From a virus, in the IMG/VR virus record IMGVR_UViG_3300020213_000067, positions 1 to 36,911 of that record: DNA of 36,911 nucleotides. One strand, 5' to 3'. Position numbers and translations under genes: made by a program. This document shows positions 15,866 to 23,775 of this stretch, in pieces. Position 1 is the first letter of the stretch. Each line of letters begins with the position of its first letter. The notes under the pieces were generated by a model. It worked only from the letters and a program-made list of their open reading frames with translations. It had not been told where the DNA came from and searched no databases.

Positions 15866-16122
15866 CACAAGCCCCTGTGCGCGGCGATCTTCAGCACAAG
15901 GTCGACGCACTCGTGCCACGGCAGGTCTGCGTCTGACTGGTGGCGCACCCATTGCCGTCCGCTGCACTCACTTGGCGGGGCGTAGGGCGAGAAGTAGTCG
16001 TAGCCGCGCGCCTTTGCCACGACTGGCTCCGCGATGACTGGGTGCAGGAGGTCGGGCAGCATCAGGAACCCCGCCGTAAACAGCAGCACCGACAGCACCC
16101 GCAGGGCGGTTTCGGTCTTCAT
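15865..16122 (-). CDS. small protein with signal peptide or membrane anchor
   Basis: Eighty-five residues. The N-terminus (MKTETALRVLSVLLFTAGFL) is a strong hydrophobic segment; the rest contains two Cys residues and tryptophans (SECSGRQWVRHQS, WHECVDLVL), suggesting a disulphide in an exported domain. It overlaps the small membrane peptide upstream (ATGA). Function unknown; it could act on the cell envelope during early infection. Confidence 0.7.
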   Translation of the reverse strand: MKTETALRVLSVLLFTAGFLMLPDLLHPVIAEPVVAKARGYDYFSPYAPPSECSGRQWVRHQSDADLPWHECVDLVLKIAAHRGL

Positions 16123-16226
16123 AGGAAGACCCCCACCACCATTCCGGCCGCGGCCATGGCGGCCATGACGGCGAAGCACAGGAAGGCGGCATCGCAATCG
16201 TCGGGGCGAGTCTCGTGTTCTCTCAT
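16119..16226 (-). CDS. 35-residue membrane peptide
   Basis: Short ORF with a good Shine-Dalgarno (GGGAGG) and an ATGA overlap to the next gene. Charged N-terminus (MREHETRPDDCD) then one transmembrane segment of about 20 residues (FAVMAAMAAAGMVVGVFL). Probably inserted in the inner membrane; role unknown. Confidence 0.65.
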   Translation of the reverse strand: MREHETRPDDCDAAFLCFAVMAAMAAAGMVVGVFL

Positions 16227-16245
16227 TCAAACCTCCCTGGGTTGT

Positions 16246-17193
16246 TTACTTGCGGCTGCCGGCGATCACGGGCTCGTCTACGGCGACGTAGCCGGGGACG
16301 TTCATGTTGTTCTTGAGGGCCTTGGCGAGCTTATTCAGCGCACTCGCGTCCAGCTTCAGGAGCGCGATCAGGTCGGGCTTGGTTGCGGCGGCCTTCACGA
16401 TCAGGACGAGTGCCGCTTCCTCGGTCACGCCGGGCTGCAGGCGGGCGATCCAGTTCGAGCGCACGCTCATGCCGCTGGCCTTCACCTGCTCGACCATGGG
16501 GGCGGCTGTCGCAGCAGCAGCGGCCTGCAACGCGGTTTCCTGGGCGCGGGCTTCGCCGTTCTCGGTGGCAGCAGCAGCCTTCTCGGTGGCCTTCGCGGCG
16601 TCGGCGGCGGCGGCCTTGGCCTTGCGATCGGCTTCGGCGGCGGCTTTGGCATCGCCCTCCCTGCGCAGGCGTTCGGCTTCGGCAACCTGGCGCTGGCGCT
16701 CGGCTTCGGCCGCAGCGGCTTTCACGCGCTCCGCACGGGCGACTTCCTCGGCCCTTGCGCGTTCGGCAGCGGCCTTGGCATCGGCTTCCTGCCGGATCCG
16801 GCGGGATTCGGCCTCGCGCTTGGCGTTCTCGGCGGAGATGCGTGCCTTTTCCTGCGTGTCCCAGGTCAGCAGCTTTTGCCCGAGCAATTCGCGCCCGGCC
16901 TCGCGGTCCTCGATCGGATGGTTGAACCACTTTGCCGCGGCCTCCACGATCAACTTCGCGGGATTGAGGAAGTCCAGGCGCATCTTCTTGATGTGGTCGA
17001 TCTGGCCGGCCCAGTCCTTCCTCTGGTCGGCGGCGATCTGCGCCATTTCCGGGCCGTCGATCGTGAATTCCTGCGCGAGCGCAAGGGCGCCGGCGGGCTT
17101 GATCTGGTTGGCCACGGCGGTGGTGACGGGGATGCGCACCGACAGTTCGGTGGGGATTTCGTCGTTTACGGATTCCTGCAGGACGGCGCTCAT
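16246..17193 (-). CDS. Ala-rich coiled-coil protein of the recombination module
   Basis: ATG at 17193 with AAGGAG upstream (315 residues). An N-terminal globular part (1-110) contains AADQRKDWAGQIDHIKKMR and KWFNHPIEDREAG. A long Ala/Glu/Arg coiled coil spans about 115-215, and a C-terminal globular part (240-315) follows. Similar proteins sit directly beside bet and exonuclease genes in proteobacterial phages, so a structural or accessory role in recombination is inferred. A long opposite-strand frame (15940-17286) is a composition artefact. Confidence 0.8.
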   Translation of the reverse strand: MSAVLQESVNDEIPTELSVRIPVTTAVANQIKPAGALALAQEFTIDGPEMAQIAADQRKDWAGQIDHIKKMRLDFLNPAKLIVEAAAKWFNHPIEDREAGRELLGQKLLTWDTQEKARISAENAKREAESRRIRQEADAKAAAERARAEEVARAERVKAAAAEAERQRQVAEAERLRREGDAKAAAEADRKAKAAAADAAKATEKAAAATENGEARAQETALQAAAAATAAPMVEQVKASGMSVRSNWIARLQPGVTEEAALVLIVKAAATKPDLIALLKLDASALNKLAKALKNNMNVPGYVAVDEPVIAGSRK

Positions 17194-17786
17194 GCTTGCT
17201 CCTTGGGTTGGTGTTTTTCTCTCCACCGCTTCACGGCGAGTAGGGCCATAAAGATGCTGAAGTCGTTGCGGTCGGTGAATTCCTGAAGTCGGTACGGGCC
17301 GGTCTCGGAGAGGCGCAGCGCAAACCGCTTGGCGCTCTTGCCCACCTTCTCCTGCGCGCAGTACGCCTCGTGATAAGCCGCGAGCTGCAGCCCCGTCACG
17401 TCGCCCGCGAGAAAACTGCGCTTGATGTCGATGAAGGCGGGCGAGCCATTCACCTTGCCGAACAGGTCCAGTGTTCCGGCATACCGAAAGGTCGGGTGGT
17501 ACACGCGGAATTCGGACTCGATCAGCCGAAAATCCGCCTCGGCCACAAACCGCTTCCACTTATCGAGCACGGGTTGCAGCCAGTCGGGCAGGGCGCTTTC
17601 GTCGAGGTCGTCCTTGCAGTAAAGCTCGATCGTGCGGTGAATCGCCTGGCCTTTCTGCCGGGCGGTTTCCAGAACATCCGGCGCGATGCGCGACAGGTTC
17701 ATCAGCGGGGCGAGAATTGACGTGACGCCCGGAACGGGTTGGCCGTCCCAGGAGTACCGATGCGCGAGGGGATCGAAGGACAGCAT
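17190..17786 (-). CDS. PD-(D/E)XK exonuclease (recombination)
   Basis: One hundred and ninety-eight residues from the ATG at 17786. Nuclease landmarks: AIHRTIELY (His 50), ESEF (90-93), GTLDLFG (Asp 107) and FIDIKRS (Asp 120, Lys 122), followed by LQLAAYHEAY, the usual Q-x3-Y helix. This is the H-E-D-DxK arrangement of RecB/YqaJ-like phage exonucleases. With the neighbouring Bet protein it should resect DNA ends for single-strand annealing. TGATG overlap with bet. Confidence 0.88.
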   Translation of the reverse strand: MLSFDPLAHRYSWDGQPVPGVTSILAPLMNLSRIAPDVLETARQKGQAIHRTIELYCKDDLDESALPDWLQPVLDKWKRFVAEADFRLIESEFRVYHPTFRYAGTLDLFGKVNGSPAFIDIKRSFLAGDVTGLQLAAYHEAYCAQEKVGKSAKRFALRLSETGPYRLQEFTDRNDFSIFMALLAVKRWREKHQPKEQA

Positions 17787-18748
17787 CACTCGCCCATCGG
17801 GTTCCGGATGAATTTCGAGACCGCCTCGAACGTGTTGGCGCCGATGTCGTCCAGCTTCGCGCCGAACTTCGCCTGAATGTCCACGTCCGACAGGGCCGCG
17901 GCTTCCATGCGCGCGCGCAGGATGCGGATCTGGCCTCTGGTGAGCAGTCCTTCTTTCTCGGCTTTGATGGGGGCCTCGTCGGAAACGGCCATTTCTTCCT
18001 GTATGGAGCCCGTCGCCCCGGCGTCCGAAGGGAGCACAACGGACTCCGTTTGGGGCGGGGCTGCGGATTCGATCACGCGCTCGGCAGGCTTTTGCGACTT
18101 CGACTGCGGCATGGCGACAACGGTGGAGGTCACGTCGGCCGTGCCCATGTCGCGCTCGATGATGCGCTCGGCCTCGTCCTCGTCGAAAATTCCGCCAAAC
18201 CCATAAGCAATGCGCGCGCCCTGGATCAGCGTCTTGTGGCGCAGGAACCGCTTGGTGTGCGACTGCCACGGCCCCGGCTTCATTTTGTTGCCGTCCTTGT
18301 AGATGCCAAGGGGCCGGTACACTTCGTCGAGGTATTCGCGCACCACGATCGGATGGTCGCGGTCCTTCCTGTAGATCACGACTTCCATCCACTCCGGGCA
18401 GGGCTGCGCATCCGGGAGCGTCACGAAGTCGGGTGCGGCCCGGAATTCAAAGCCGTTCGATTGCGGGTGGTCGTTGACGATCCGGCTCCAGCCGTCGACA
18501 CCGACGACCGGCACGATGCCGTTCTGCTTGTCCGGGAAGGCGAATATTTCCTTCGTGAACGGGTTGAGTCCGTACTGGTCCGCGACGACCAAGAGCGCGG
18601 CCATCTGCTCGTTCGTGGCCTCGCCATCCTTGACCTTGAAGGCGGTGGCCTTGAGGATCGGGAGTAGCTTGTCGGGCTCGATGGAATACTTCGATGCGAA
18701 CTTTGTAACCAAACTCGCGCGCGGCGCGATCGTTGCGAGATTGCTCAT
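17786..18748 (-). CDS. bet: phage recombination protein Bet (RecT/Red-beta family)
   Basis: ATG at 18748 with AAGGAG upstream (320 residues). Signature of Bet: ADQYGLNPFTKEIFAFPDK (about 57-74), then VVGVDGWSRIVNDHPQ (81-96), IYRKDRDHPIVVREYLDE, and FLRHKTLIQGARIAYGF. Residues 215-260 form a Pro/Ser linker and the C-terminal ~60 residues a separate helical domain, probably for partner (SSB or exonuclease) binding. It anneals complementary strands during phage recombination. Confidence 0.93.
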   Translation of the reverse strand: MSNLATIAPRASLVTKFASKYSIEPDKLLPILKATAFKVKDGEATNEQMAALLVVADQYGLNPFTKEIFAFPDKQNGIVPVVGVDGWSRIVNDHPQSNGFEFRAAPDFVTLPDAQPCPEWMEVVIYRKDRDHPIVVREYLDEVYRPLGIYKDGNKMKPGPWQSHTKRFLRHKTLIQGARIAYGFGGIFDEDEAERIIERDMGTADVTSTVVAMPQSKSQKPAERVIESAAPPQTESVVLPSDAGATGSIQEEMAVSDEAPIKAEKEGLLTRGQIRILRARMEAAALSDVDIQAKFGAKLDDIGANTFEAVSKFIRNPMGE

Positions 18749-18767
18749 TGTTGTTTGCTCCTTGGGG

Positions 18768-19022
18768 TTATGAAGTTGCTTTGGCAATAGCCGCGTCGAT
18801 TGCGGAACGCGCGGCTTTTGGGATGGTCGGCAGAAAATCGCGTGCGCAGTCGTTATCAGCATCGCGGACCATTTCGAGAGCGGCCAGCAGGCCGGCGCGG
18901 TCGGCTTCGAGCTTGCGGGCGAAGACGATTGCTGGGGCCAGAGGGAACTTGTTAGGTTGGAATTTGGAATCGCGGTACGAGGCCACCAGCGCATCCGTGA
19001 GCGGCGTATGCGCGGCGCTCAT
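18768..19022 (-). CDS. small phage protein, unknown
   Basis: Eighty-four residues starting MSAAHTPLTDALVASYRD; the middle (ARKLEADRAGLLAALEMVRD) is a common short helical motif of early phage genes. First full-size gene upstream of bet, 19 bp away. Function unknown. Confidence 0.7.
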   Translation of the reverse strand: MSAAHTPLTDALVASYRDSKFQPNKFPLAPAIVFARKLEADRAGLLAALEMVRDADNDCARDFLPTIPKAARSAIDAAIAKATS

Positions 19023-19066
19023 GCGGCCACCTTCACTTGCGGCTCTAGCGTCTTGGGTGTTTTCAC
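19019..19066 (-). CDS. 15-codon micro-ORF linking two genes
   Basis: GTG at 19066 preceded at normal distance by AAGGAG and overlapping the upstream stop (GTGA); it ends in an ATGA overlap with the gene at 19022. The peptide MKTPKTLEPQVKVAA has no recognised function. It may serve translational coupling. Existence rests only on the precise overlaps and the Shine-Dalgarno. Confidence 0.4.
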   Translation of the reverse strand: MKTPKTLEPQVKVAA

Positions 19067-19353
19067 TTGGCGCGCTCCTTGATCATGGCGTTGGCCAGCG
19101 CGTAAGCAACCTGTGCAAAGTACTCTTGTGGTGTTGCGTTCGTTTCGCCTGTGTCCCGTCGCTGGTTCAGCGTCTCAAACACCTTTGCGATTCGCTCGCC
19201 ATTAGTAAGCGGGACAAGAGATTTCAGCGCCTCGCCCGCGAAGTGGTCACGCAGGCTCATGCCTGCATTGGCGTACTGGGTCACTTCGCCGCGCCGCTCA
19301 TCGAAGTGTTCGTTTACCGGAAACGCCGGTCCGCCATCGTCACGCTCGTTCAT
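19063..19353 (-). CDS. conserved small phage protein (GGPAFP/SLRDHFA type)
   Basis: Ninety-six residues from the ATG at 19353 (GGAG upstream, ATGA overlap). DGGPAFPV near the start and GMSLRDHFAGEAL in the middle are the signature of a small protein present in very many proteobacterial prophages; no function is established for it. Confidence 0.85.
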   Translation of the reverse strand: MNERDDGGPAFPVNEHFDERRGEVTQYANAGMSLRDHFAGEALKSLVPLTNGERIAKVFETLNQRRDTGETNATPQEYFAQVAYALANAMIKERAK

Positions 19354-19394
19354 GATTTTCTCCGCTGATGCAGCCACTCATGGGGCTTGTTCAT
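19350..19394 (-). CDS. 14-codon micro-ORF linking two genes
   Basis: MNKPHEWLHQRRKS; starts in an ATGA overlap with the gene ending at 19391 and ends in an ATGA overlap with the gene starting at 19353. No separate function is visible; it closes what would otherwise be a gap between translated genes. Confidence 0.4.
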   Translation of the reverse strand: MNKPHEWLHQRRKS

Positions 19395-19573
19395 GTCGTC
19401 TCCAGTTTCGTTTCCGGGTGCTCGCGCTCGAGGGCGTGGCGCAGCGTCACCACCGAGTCGTAGCATTCGGTGGCCAGCGAACACTGCTGCGGGATGGTCA
19501 AATCACCGCAGCGCAGAGCGGACCCGGCGCGGTGAAGGCGCTCGATCGCCTGGAGAATGTCAGCGGTTTTCAT
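19391..19573 (-). CDS. small phage protein with MKTAD start
   Basis: Sixty residues (MKTADILQAIERLHRAGSAL...), helical, with two Cys. The first codons repeat the TGAAAACCGCTGAC sequence found at the starts of the genes at 8125 and 7425. ATGA overlap with the upstream gene. Unknown function. Confidence 0.7.
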   Translation of the reverse strand: MKTADILQAIERLHRAGSALRCGDLTIPQQCSLATECYDSVVTLRHALEREHPETKLETT

Positions 19574-19944
19574 TGGCTAATCTCGACTCTGCGGACGGCA
19601 CGGGCTCGGCAGCGGCTGTCCTTGCGGTCGTAGTACTGGTAGCCGTACTCGAAGTCCTGGATGAACGCGTAGTCGGCGGTGCCGGGATGGACGGTGTCGG
19701 TCCAGTAGTAGCCGTCGGTCTTGAAATGCGCCCGCAGGCTTTCGTAGAGAACCAGCGCATCGATGCGCGAGGGCAGCACGCCGCCTTGCTCGGTGGCCCA
19801 TTCGCCGGCGCGTTGCCAGTTGGCCTTGATCTCCTCGGCCGGCAAGAAGACCAAGCCCATCGGGCGGTTCTGGTGCACCGTGACACCGGCGAAGATGCCG
19901 CCGTTCCACTGCTCGCCGATGGCGGTGATGTCAGCGGTATTCAC
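19570..19944 (-). CDS. DUF1566-like small protein
   Basis: One hundred and twenty-four residues from a GTG in a GTGA overlap. The arrangement LPSRIDALVLYESLRAHF, then YYWTDTVHPGTADYAFIQDF and a C-terminal VRRVEIS resembles DUF1566 domains (C-type-lectin-like fold with a YWTS-type motif and a final R-x-VR). In phages such short versions are of unknown role. Its start MNTAD is a variant of the shared MKTAD start. Confidence 0.7.
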   Translation of the reverse strand: MNTADITAIGEQWNGGIFAGVTVHQNRPMGLVFLPAEEIKANWQRAGEWATEQGGVLPSRIDALVLYESLRAHFKTDGYYWTDTVHPGTADYAFIQDFEYGYQYYDRKDSRCRARAVRRVEISQ

Positions 19945-20153
19945 GCCGTCACCCCGCTATGGGAATCGCAAAACGCCTCGGTGCTGGAATCGGCGGGTGA
20001 AGTGGCTCGAGCGATCGCCCACAAATCGCGGGCGCGCTCGGCGTTGCCGTCCAGCTCGGATTCGGCAGCGTTGCGCGCGAGGGCAACCCCCTGCACGGTC
20101 CAGAAGGACAGGACGTGGGGGCCGAGTTTCAGGCGGTGCGGGCGGCGGGTCAT
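19941..20153 (-). CDS. first gene of the leftward early operon, unknown
   Basis: Seventy residues from the ATG at 20153 with AGGAG upstream. Basic N-terminus (MTRRPHRLKLGPH), then a helix with NAAESELDGNAERARDLW. Directly downstream of the leftward promoter at 20185-20214. It shows no helix-turn-helix that would suggest a repressor. Confidence 0.7.
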   Translation of the reverse strand: MTRRPHRLKLGPHVLSFWTVQGVALARNAAESELDGNAERARDLWAIARATSPADSSTEAFCDSHSGVTA

Positions 20154-20184
20154 GGTTTCTCCTGCTTGGCGGGTAGTTGACCGA

Positions 20185-20214
20185 ATTATGCGCAAAGTTT
20201 TGCGCGCAAGTCAA
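20185..20214 (-). promoter_or_regulatory. leftward early promoter
   Basis: Minus strand: TTGACT (20214-20209), an 18-bp spacer, then CATAAT (20190-20185). The palindrome GCGCAAAGTTTTGCGC fills the spacer, so a bound repressor would block the promoter. It lies about 32 bp upstream of the first leftward gene's ATG. Confidence 0.7.
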
Positions 20215-20236
20215 GCAAAGTTTTGCGCACTTGTGC
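20190..20236. promoter_or_regulatory. operator cluster of the leftward promoter
   Basis: GCGCAAAGTTTTGCGC (20190-20205) is a palindrome apart from its centre. GCAAAGTTTTGCGC repeats at 20215-20228, followed by GCACTTGTGC (20227-20236). Spacing and overlap with the promoter fit a phage repressor or Cro operator. The CAAAnTTTTG core is shared with the palindrome at 20527-20542. Confidence 0.65.
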
Positions 20237-20286
20237 AATAATTCCGCCAAGCCCGCCTTTCGGGTTACTTACAGGAGGGTCAAACG

Positions 20287-20487
20287 ATGGGGTTTATTAC
20301 TTGGCTGCGGACGCAGCTTGGGTGGTTCACACAGGCCGAGCGCGACGAAGCCTGCCGTAAATACAGTCGCGACGTTCAGAAGGCTATCGACAAAGTACGT
20401 CGATCTCGCGCCGCATCCTTGCGAGCGAGTGCTCCGAAAACGAGTGCTGAAGGTTCTCGTCCAGAAGGGCCTCCAAGTATTGCTTGA
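20287..20487 (+). CDS. first rightward gene, small basic protein
   Basis: Sixty-six residues with a strong AGGAGGG Shine-Dalgarno. The N-terminus (MGFITWLRTQLGWFTQAERD) is amphipathic, followed by a basic helix and a Ser/Pro-rich tail. No HTH is evident. It sits alone between the two promoter/operator regions. Function unknown. Confidence 0.65.
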   Translation: MGFITWLRTQLGWFTQAERDEACRKYSRDVQKAIDKVRRSRAASLRASAPKTSAEGSRPEGPPSIA

Positions 20488-20496
20488 GCGTACCGC

Positions 20497-20526
20497 TTGA
20501 CCGGTGCAAACTTTTGAGCATACAAT
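20497..20526 (+). promoter_or_regulatory. rightward promoter upstream of the HTH gene
   Basis: TTGACC (20497-20502), 18-bp spacer, TACAAT (20521-20526), predicting transcription from about 20533 into the HTH gene and replication operon. CAAACTTTTGAG-type operators lie in the spacer and just after the -10 element. Confidence 0.75.
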
Positions 20527-20542
20527 TCTCAAACTTTTGAGA
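20506..20542. promoter_or_regulatory. operators of the rightward promoter
   Basis: GCAAACTTTTGAGC (20506-20519) lies within the spacer. TCTCAAACTTTTGAGA (20527-20542), palindromic apart from its central two bases, covers the start site. This is the layout of a repressor-controlled phage early promoter. Confidence 0.65.
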
Positions 20543-20552
20543 ACCAAGGCAA

Positions 20553-20807
20553 ATGGATCTACTACAGGAGGTCACTGCTGGTATCCGGGCACGTCGCGGA
20601 CAGTGGAAGCAAATCGCTGCGGCCGTGCCTGGCGTTTCGTACTCGTGGATTGCGCAGATAGGGCGCGGCAAATACTCGTCCGCGCCGACCTACGAGCGCC
20701 TGCAATCCGTGGCCTCTTATCTCCAAACGCTCAACGAAATTGAAAGGGCGAGGGCGCATGAGCCAGTTATTCCGCCCCCCCGCGCTCGAGCAACGCCGCC
20801 CGCGTGA
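20553..20807 (+). CDS. Cro-like HTH regulator
   Basis: Eighty-four residues. Residues 18-40 (QWKQIAAAVPGVSYSWIAQI) form a helix-turn-helix followed by YERLQSVASYLQ, the usual third and fourth helices of small XRE/Cro proteins; the tail is Pro/Arg-rich. It is the first gene behind the rightward promoter and likely binds the neighbouring palindromes. Too short for a CI-type repressor with a peptidase or oligomerisation domain. Confidence 0.75.
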   Translation: MDLLQEVTAGIRARRGQWKQIAAAVPGVSYSWIAQIGRGKYSSAPTYERLQSVASYLQTLNEIERARAHEPVIPPPRARATPPA

Positions 20808-20839
20808 TCTGGCCCACCGCCCGATCCACAAAAAAACCA

Positions 20840-21109
20840 ATGGCACGCCACGATCCCCTTCCTTCCCGCAACGGCACCACTTCGCCCCTGGGCAAGCTGG
20901 ACGACCGCATCGAAGCCTTCAAGATCGAATCGGTGGTCAAGGCTCGGTTCGAGGCGAAGGCTGCCGAGTGCGGAAAGCCCAGTGCGGAGTTCTTGCGGGA
21001 AATCATGCGCGTGATCGCCTTCGGCCCGGATGAAGTGAAAAGAATGCACTCCGATGGCGTCGACCGGGTTGTGCGTCTGTTGGGCGGAAAGAGCGGGGGA
21101 ACGGAATGA
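20840..21109 (+). CDS. small regulator-like protein
   Basis: Eighty-nine residues from the ATG at 20840; a GTG at 20804 overlapping the previous stop (GTGA) is an alternative start. GKLDDRIEAFKIESVVKARF then ECGKPSAEFLREIMRV looks like a ribbon-helix-helix or similar small DNA-binding fold with a helical tail. Position directly after the HTH gene suggests an early regulator (CII-like position), but the family is not recognised. Confidence 0.65.
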   Translation: MARHDPLPSRNGTTSPLGKLDDRIEAFKIESVVKARFEAKAAECGKPSAEFLREIMRVIAFGPDEVKRMHSDGVDRVVRLLGGKSGGTE

Positions 21110-21121
21110 GCGGAGGGTCGC

Positions 21122-22012
21122 ATGGCTAGGGCGCGCAACATCAAACCCGGCTTCTTCGGAAACGAAGATTTAGCCGAGCTTCCATTCTCAACCAGGCTGC
21201 TTTTCATAGGGCTGTGGACGATCGCGGATCGTGAAGGTCGGCTTGAGGATCGCCCCAAGCGGATCAAGATGGCGATCTTCCCCGGCGACAGCGTAGACGT
21301 AGACAAAGCCCTTAACGAGCTTCAGCAGTCCGGGTTTCTGGTGCGCTACACGGTAAATGAAGCGCGGTACATCGGCCTATTGGCGTTCGCCAAACACCAG
21401 CATCCGCACCACAAAGAACCGCCTTCAACGATACCTAAGCCCGGGGCTGGCCCCAGTCTTACCCACATTCCAAGGGCGCCGTTACCCGAGACTTCTACCC
21501 CACCGGATGGTGGTGAAACCTCAGTCTCGACCGAGGCCGGCCCTAGTCTAGCCCGTCTGATTCCTGATTCCCTTAACCTGATTCCTGATACCGGATTGTC
21601 TGATCCCGGGTTGCTGATTGCTGAATCCGGAAAAGGGAAAAAAAGAGCAGAGCGCGGCTCGCGCCTGCCCGCCGACTGGGCACCCCGACCCGAGGACGTC
21701 GAATTCTGCCGGCGACAACGACCCGATCTCAACCCCCAAGCCACCGCCGATGGCTTCCGGGATTACTGGGTCGCCCAACCCGGAAGCAAGGCCGTCAAGC
21801 TCGACTGGCCGGCGACCTGGCGGAACTGGGTGCGCAAGGAAGGTCCGGTGCGCGCGAACGGCAGCAAGCAGCAATCCCTCGAGGAACGCAACGCCAGGGT
21901 AGCCGCCGAGTGGGTGGCCAAGCAAGACGCCCTCGAAGCCCAAAACAGCCGCGTAGCCGCCCTTTGGAAGGCAAAGCACGGGGACTGGAAGCCGCCAGAT
22001 GAAACCCACTGA
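21122..22012 (+). CDS. phage replication initiator, O-like
   Basis: Two hundred and ninety-six residues; GGAGGG Shine-Dalgarno. The N-terminus (MARARNIKPGFFGNEDLAEL, then RLLFIGLWTIADREGRLEDR) is the winged-helix DNA-binding domain typical of phage replication organisers. A low-complexity linker (about 95-175) has tandem IPDS/IPDT repeats. The C-terminal part has a DnaT/PriA-like DWAPRPEDVEF...FRDYW motif. Probably opens the phage origin with the P-like protein encoded next (14-bp overlap). The origin itself is not visible; the linker repeats at 21559-21605 are the best candidate iterons by analogy with lambda O. Confidence 0.85.
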   Translation: MARARNIKPGFFGNEDLAELPFSTRLLFIGLWTIADREGRLEDRPKRIKMAIFPGDSVDVDKALNELQQSGFLVRYTVNEARYIGLLAFAKHQHPHHKEPPSTIPKPGAGPSLTHIPRAPLPETSTPPDGGETSVSTEAGPSLARLIPDSLNLIPDTGLSDPGLLIAESGKGKKRAERGSRLPADWAPRPEDVEFCRRQRPDLNPQATADGFRDYWVAQPGSKAVKLDWPATWRNWVRKEGPVRANGSKQQSLEERNARVAAEWVAKQDALEAQNSRVAALWKAKHGDWKPPDETH

Positions 22013-22637
22013 CTCCCAAGCCTTCTGCGAACTGCTCTCCGGCGTGCACGCCTTTTACCGGCAGGACTTCAGCACCTTCGCCGCGAGCGTGTGGTGGGAG
22101 GGCATGAAGCCCTTCGACTTCGAGGCCGTGCGGGACGCCATGAACCGCCACGCGGTGAACCCGGACAACGGGCAATTCCTGCCGAAACCCGCGGACATCG
22201 TGAAGCTCCTGGGCGGGACGAACCTCGATCGCGCAACGCTCGCCTGGACGCAGGTTCAGCGGGCCGTGCACCACGTCGGGACCTACGAATCGGTGTGTTT
22301 CGATGATCCGATCGTGAACGCGGTGATTCACGAAATGGGCGGCTGGATTGGGTTTGGCACCGTTCCGGAAAAGGAGTTGCCGTTCAAGCAAAAGGAGTTC
22401 GAGCAACGCTACCGGGCCTACCGCACGCAGGGGGGCACGGACGATTACCCGAGCGTGCTGCCGGGCATCATCGAGCGCGACAACGTGGCCAACGGATATG
22501 CGGCGCCGGGGCCGAAATTGATCGGGGATCCGAAGCGCGCGGCGATGGTCCACGGGCGGGGCGGGGAGGGACGGCAGTTGACCGTGACGCCGCTGGTAGA
22601 GGCGGTGAAGCGGCTGCCGGGAATGGTGGCGGCATGA
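21999..22637 (+). CDS. DUF6475 replication protein, P-like
   Basis: Two hundred and twelve residues overlapping the O-like gene. Motifs: WWEGMKPFDFEAVRDAMNRH, NPDNGQFLPKPADIVKLLGG, CFDDPIVNAVIHEMGGWIG, and LPFKQKEFEQRYRAY; these define DUF6475 proteins, found next to phage replication initiators. By position it would load the host DnaB helicase, like lambda P; that function is inferred. Confidence 0.85.
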   Translation: MKPTDSQAFCELLSGVHAFYRQDFSTFAASVWWEGMKPFDFEAVRDAMNRHAVNPDNGQFLPKPADIVKLLGGTNLDRATLAWTQVQRAVHHVGTYESVCFDDPIVNAVIHEMGGWIGFGTVPEKELPFKQKEFEQRYRAYRTQGGTDDYPSVLPGIIERDNVANGYAAPGPKLIGDPKRAAMVHGRGGEGRQLTVTPLVEAVKRLPGMVAA

Positions 22638-22672
22638 CGGTTTCAACCACCTTCAATCGCCGCCCCCGGTGA
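22634..22672 (+). CDS. 12-codon micro-ORF linking two genes
   Basis: [12 protein letters not shown]. Begins in an ATGA overlap with the DUF6475 gene and ends in a GTGA overlap with the methyltransferase gene start. No domain. Likely a translational coupling element or non-functional. Confidence 0.4.
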   Translation: MTVSTTFNRRPR

Positions 22673-23775
22673 AGCCATGCGCGTATTACAACGAAATCGA
22701 CCCCCACGCCGCCCAGTGGCTGCGCAACCTCATTGCGGCCGGGCACATTGCCCCAGGGGATGTCGATGAGCGGTCAATTGTCGATGTTCGACCTTCCGAC
22801 CTCGCCGGATACCGACAGTGCCACTTCTTCGCCGGCATCGGGATCTGGAGCTACGCCCTCCGGAAAGCTGGGTGGCCGGACGAAAAAGAGGTCTGGACAG
22901 GCTCCTGCCCCTGCCAGCCATTCAGCGATGCCGGCGCGGGAGAAGCGTTCGATGATGAGCGCGATCTTTGGCCGGTCTGGTTCCCACTCGTCCGCGAGCG
23001 GCGCCCTCGCGCTGTCATTGGCGAACAAGTTGCAAGCAAACTCGGACTCGCTTGGCTCGACGCTGTACACGCTGACCTGGAAAGCGAGGCGTACACCGTC
23101 GGCGCGGTCGATACCTGCGCTGCGGGCTTCGGAAGCCCGAACATCCGGCAGCGGCTTTACTGGGTGGCCAACGCCGAACACGCCGAGCGGAGGGCCGAAT
23201 ACGAAATCGACCCCGAAGCACGCGGGCGGGATCGACTTGGATGGGGCCGTGCTGCTGACCGGATGGGCGAGCCCGGCCGCCCGAGACTGGAAGGACACGG
23301 CAGGCATGGCGACGACCGGGATCAACCCGGACGGGTCGGAGCGATCGAGGCTGGATCAGTTGCCGCGGCAGGCGAACCTTGCGGGGTGGCCGACGCCAAT
23401 GGCGGGCACGAAGGCGACGGACGATTACAACGAGGCGGGGAACACGGATTCGTGGCGCAAGACGGTCGCGCTGGCAGGTTGGGCAACACCGAGAGCCGAG
23501 GACGCGGAGAGCGCCGGCATGAGGCACAGCCGGGGCGTGGCGGACACGTTGACGGCGCAGACCAGGCAGATCGGCCCGGCCCGCTTAACGGCTTCTGGCG
23601 AACTGCTGACTGGCTCTGCTGCACGGATGGAAGGTGGCGGCCAGTTGAATCCGGCACATTCCCGCTGGTTACAGGGGCTCCCAGCCGCCTGGGACGACTG
23701 CGCGCCTACGGAAACGGCCTCAATGCTGAAGCGGCTACGGCTTTCGTCCGCGCCGCAATGGAGTGCTCCCCATGA
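22669..23775 (+). CDS. Dcm-type C5-cytosine DNA methyltransferase
   Basis: GTG start at 22669, followed by [20 protein letters not shown] (368 residues). Motif [20 protein letters not shown]. Motif [11 protein letters not shown] with the catalytic Cys. Motif VI-like GEQVAS (EQV in place of ENV). Then [10 protein letters not shown]. Residues ~180-310 are a low-complexity Gly/Arg region where the target-recognition domain belongs. Motif [20 protein letters not shown]. It probably methylates phage DNA against host restriction. Its DNA also carries a second long frame (22766-23779), and the low-complexity region is exactly where that frame looks most ordered. Confidence 0.88.
   Translation: MKPCAYYNEIDPHAAQWLRNLIAAGHIAPGDVDERSIVDVRPSDLAGYRQCHFFAGIGIWSYALRKAGWPDEKEVWTGSCPCQPFSDAGAGEAFDDERDLWPVWFPLVRERRPRAVIGEQVASKLGLAWLDAVHADLESEAYTVGAVDTCAAGFGSPNIRQRLYWVANAEHAERRAEYEIDPEARGRDRLGWGRAADRMGEPGRPRLEGHGRHGDDRDQPGRVGAIEAGSVAAAGEPCGVADANGGHEGDGRLQRGGEHGFVAQDGRAGRLGNTESRGRGERRHEAQPGRGGHVDGADQADRPGPLNGFWRTADWLCCTDGRWRPVESGTFPLVTGAPSRLGRLRAYGNGLNAEAATAFVRAAMECSP

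Noticed and set aside
15940-17286. Long plus-strand frame of 448 codons
   Set aside because: Antisense of the Ala-rich coiled-coil gene; GC-rich Ala/Glu codons leave the opposite strand open. Composition is Gly/Leu repetitive and there is no Shine-Dalgarno or operon context.
20740-21033. Plus-strand frame overlapping two small regulators
   Set aside because: Its C-terminal half is a shadow of the 20840 gene; the first ~40 codons lack a Shine-Dalgarno and any motif.
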